Positions 61,741 to 64,000 of a DNA stretch of 64,000 nucleotides are shown here, piece after piece. Made by a program: the position numbers and the translations under genes. The notes beneath the pieces were generated by a model. That model ran no database searches. It saw nothing but the letters and a program-made list of their open reading frames with translations, and had not been told where the DNA came from. Positions within the stretch are counted from its first letter, which is position 1; every line of letters starts with the position of its first letter. The DNA comes from Symsagittifera roscoffensis (taxonomy: Eukaryota; Xenacoelomorpha; Acoela; Convolutidae), in contig NC_087067.1 in assembly GCF_963678635.1 (NCBI RefSeq), forward strand, positions 50,896,233 through 50,960,232. Reading direction: 5' to 3'.

Positions 61741-62624
61741 TGTAACATTCGCCCAAATACTACACAGCGACGGAGCGTAGGAAAAGTACCTATTAACGAC
61801 TGGCAGGCGTCAGTTACCTTAATCCTACTCGCTTTTCACCGTCTCGACCTTGCCTTTTGATTTTCTGGTCTGTCTAGGGCAAAGTAAAAAGTTACCATTT
61901 TTAGGCCATCAGTCAAACGACTTTTGATCAGCTTTCGTTTACATGCGAACACAGCCACATAGCTGAGTCTCGGATCCTCAGACTACGTGATTGTCATTAA
62001 AAACACGGCTCGAACAACCTATTTTAACATGTTTTTGTGTGACAGTTCTATATTAAATCCATTGGAGATGGATTGACCCTTTCCTCTTTCTAGCTACTCA
62101 TATTCTGAAATATCAAACAATAACGGTGTTAATTAAGAGATCTATGACATTCCAGTAGCTATAAAGTTAGTTTATACAGTCCCTTCACATAGAACAGTCT
62201 CTGGGGGACCAAGCCTCCGCTCCCGTAATATTCCTGAGATAACGCTCTTATCTCCTCTGATTCGCTTCCCGGGAGGGTTCCGTGGTATATTTCTTCCCCC
62301 ACTGAAGCTTCCTTCTCCACTAATATCCGCTGATAACGGTCTTATCGTGCGTTGTTGCCACGATAAGAGGCTTCGTGTTTTCCGTCTTTTGTACGACTGT
62401 TTTTCACAATTTCTGTCGTTGTTCTGATTTTCGTCACTTTTTCAGTCAAAATGGCCGTTTTTCGTATTTCTGAGAAATATTCTTCTTCCAATCGAAATTT
62501 TAAAAATAAAAATTCTAGAATATTCCGACCCTTCTTCGCAATACTTTTTCGTCAATAAGGCCTTTAGTCGTTCCTTTTTACGTCGCCGGAAGGTTGTGCT
62601 GTGCCAGTCTGGCAGAATGGCACA
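61741..62624 (-). repeat. 5' LTR of the giant element, 884 bp
   Basis: On the element's strand it begins TGTGCCATTCTGCCAGAC and ends GGGCGAATGTTACA. It matches 37924-39019 almost base for base outside indels, which indicates a recent insertion. No obvious TATA-type promoter was assigned. Confidence 0.93.
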
Positions 62625-62801
62625 TTGACCGAAGCCGAAAGCAGTAACGTTTTTGTCGACCCGATGTTAGAAAGACCACCGAAAAGTACTGGCTTGGTAG
62701 AGACGGTGAAAAGCATGCAAAGCTCTGTTCAGACGTTAGCCAGTCGTCTTAAGACTTAGTTTTGTTTTCCGTCGATATGTATCTTCCGGGCGAAGGTTAC
62801 A
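62625..62801 (+). mobile_element. 5' LTR of the related element (right part)
   Basis: The alignment with the reverse-complemented giant LTR resumes here: TTGACCGAAGCC against TTTGACTGATGGCC, GTAACGTTTTT against GTAACTTTTTA, and TTGGTAGAGACGG against AAGGTCGAGACGG. It ends CCGGGCGAAGGTTACA against TTGGGCGAATGTTACA. With 37179-37923 it makes an LTR of about 920 bp. TTG at 62625-62627 repeats 37921-37923. Confidence 0.8.
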
Positions 62802-64000
62802 TAGATGTTTTCATGGCGCTCCTGGGTGTTATTCTTTTTAACATCATGACCGGCAGAACCGTTAACGAGCACTCCGCGCCGAGCGGATGCTCACATTAAC
62901 GTCAGTAATAGGCCTAAACCGCCGGGGCGGAAGGGTAGTTCGGAACGCGGAAGTCTTCCGGATTACCGTGAATAGCTTTGTAATTTAGTTAAGACCGAAA
63001 ATTCACGAATCAGGAAGGGTGGGGGGATTGGCCATTCCCTCGTTCCCTGAGAGGTTTGTGACCAAAAACACTTAAAGATATATATAAAACCAAACACAAA
63101 GTAGTATAGTACCAAAGAAAAACAAAAAACATAAAAAATAACCGAAAAAACCAAAAACAGTAAAAAAGTAAAAAATCAGTAGAAATCATCTCCCCAGACA
63201 AGATGTGATCCGACCCCCCCGTTTGTTGTTGATAGATATATTGTTGTTACAGGCATTTATATCAGTCAGGATTGTTACGATCAGTGTTGTAGCCCGTTTG
63301 TGAGGCTTGTACTGTAGGGTTATTTGAGCATTTAAGCACGTTAATGATAAATTGCGCTCAATCCGGAAGGGTCAGCTGATTTGCGCTCAATTCGGAAGGG
63401 TCTTGGGAGAAGACTGATCCGGCAAGCAGTACAAGGAGCAACAAGAAGAGGCTCAACGACAACAACAATCGACTGTTGGGTATCGTTAACAAGTTTTGTA
63501 TCCCTTTTGGTACAAAAATTAAGATAGTAATCTGTGGGGGGCTCGACAGTGCTGCACTGTAGTGACCCTTCACCGAACTGCGAATATCCGAGTTAAGCAC
63601 CTTAGTTCGGATATTAAACAAACCCGGAGGGGTATAGTATTACTAATATTATTACTTCTATAGCCTATATGAATAGTCTTATATCGTTTTTCAGTGAAAA
63701 ACACAGAAAGCAGACCGGTTTTTAGGGTCAAAATAGCGATATTTTGATCCCCCCACAAGTCGCGATTTTTGAGATATCGATTTTTTTGAAACGGAAAAAA
63801 GCGCTAAGTTAGTGTGTTACATCGTAACTGCACTACCATAATAGATAGAACCGGTTAAGTTAAGTTCGAAGGTGGTTGGAACTTTTTTGGTACCGAAAAC
63901 CGAAATTTCGTGATTTTTGAGGGTACAGGTAGCATAGTTTTTTGCAAATTTTTTCTCTAAGAGCGTTTTAGATCGGGTCTTTTGAATTGAACTAGAAGAG
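62802..64000 (+). mobile_element. Leader of the related element, plus strand, running off the window
   Basis: After its LTR the plus strand carries TAGATGTTTTCATGGCGCTC, matching the giant element's LTR-leader junction. Further matches to the reverse-complemented giant leader include GTGACCAAAAACA, the AAACAGTAAAAAA-rich part, CAAGATGTGATCCGACC (near 63200), and TCCGAGTTAAGCACCTTAGT with GGGTATAGTATTACTA (63587-63645). No Gag frame is reached before the window ends. Confidence 0.75.

Larger units (their letters stand above)
37924..62624 (-). mobile_element. Giant (24.7 kb) Ty3-type LTR retrotransposon with extra genes
   Basis: The direct repeats 37924-39019 and 61741-62624 share TG...CA ends and are nearly identical apart from a 219-bp tandem duplication and small indels. 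Between them on the minus strand lie a long leader, Gag-protease-RT-RNase H-integrase, an acidic plus macro-domain ORF, an SGNH-hydrolase ORF and a long unrecognised coding stretch. GC content is clearly higher than in the surrounding DNA. TTG flanks both ends (37921-37923 and 62625-62627), and removing one copy restores a gap-free alignment of the host LTR. Ordinary Ty3 elements are 5-10 kb; very large LTR elements are known from planarians (Burro) and plants (Ogre). Confidence 0.92.

Noticed and set aside
61741-64000. Giant element possibly being an endogenous retrovirus with an envelope gene
   Set aside because: None of the extra ORFs shows a signal peptide, furin-type site or membrane anchor pattern, so an envelope function is not supported.

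Overview
The window is invertebrate animal nuclear DNA: AT-rich, intron-bearing, and dominated by transposable elements. Two host genes can be traced by exon structure. One is a 4-coumarate-CoA-ligase-like AMP-forming acyl-CoA synthetase on the + strand (exons found between 3010 and 9832, amino-terminal part outside the window). The other is a four-exon CARD-caspase on the - strand (36635 down to 24452) whose exons join in phase into a predicted 431-residue protein. The species cannot be fixed from the sequence. No rRNA, CRISPR array or functional tRNA gene was seen.

Layout. 1-9832: synthetase gene; a large intron holds a C-rich minisatellite of about 20 units (5110-6480) and a MITE-like inverted repeat. 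10033-17213: a complete 7.2 kb Ty3/gypsy-type LTR retrotransposon on the - strand with two 300-bp LTRs and a 5-bp target duplication, but a broken reading frame. 17214-24451: intergenic DNA with fold-back repeats, tRNA-derived SINEs, a GATG-type simple-repeat tract and a 170-bp-period array. 24452-36635: caspase gene; its 9-kb first intron carries a degraded LINE, two Penelope-like fragments and SINEs.

37179-64000 is entirely retroelement and is the main discovery. A 24.7-kb LTR retrotransposon (37924-62624, - strand, LTRs 1096 and 884 bp) sits inside the 5' LTR of a diverged relative in the opposite orientation (37179-37923 and 62625-62801, leader continuing to 64000). In transcript order the giant element has: 5' LTR; a primer-binding-like site; a 3.1-kb leader with GGAGGGT motifs and covarying hairpins; Gag-protease-RT-RNase H; integrase; an acidic domain joined to a TARG1-like macro domain; a short intergenic region with two perfect hairpins; an ORF with a complete SGNH/GDSL hydrolase domain; about 2000 codons of unrecognised protein; then the polypurine tract and 3' LTR. 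Several reading frames are cut only by in-frame stops, so they were probably continuous.

How it may work together: Gag-Pol supplies standard replication. The macro-domain protein (possible ADP-ribose binding or removal) and the SGNH esterase plus its long partner polyprotein are cargo beyond a normal Ty3 element. They could serve host-defence antagonism, particle or membrane functions; that is inference.
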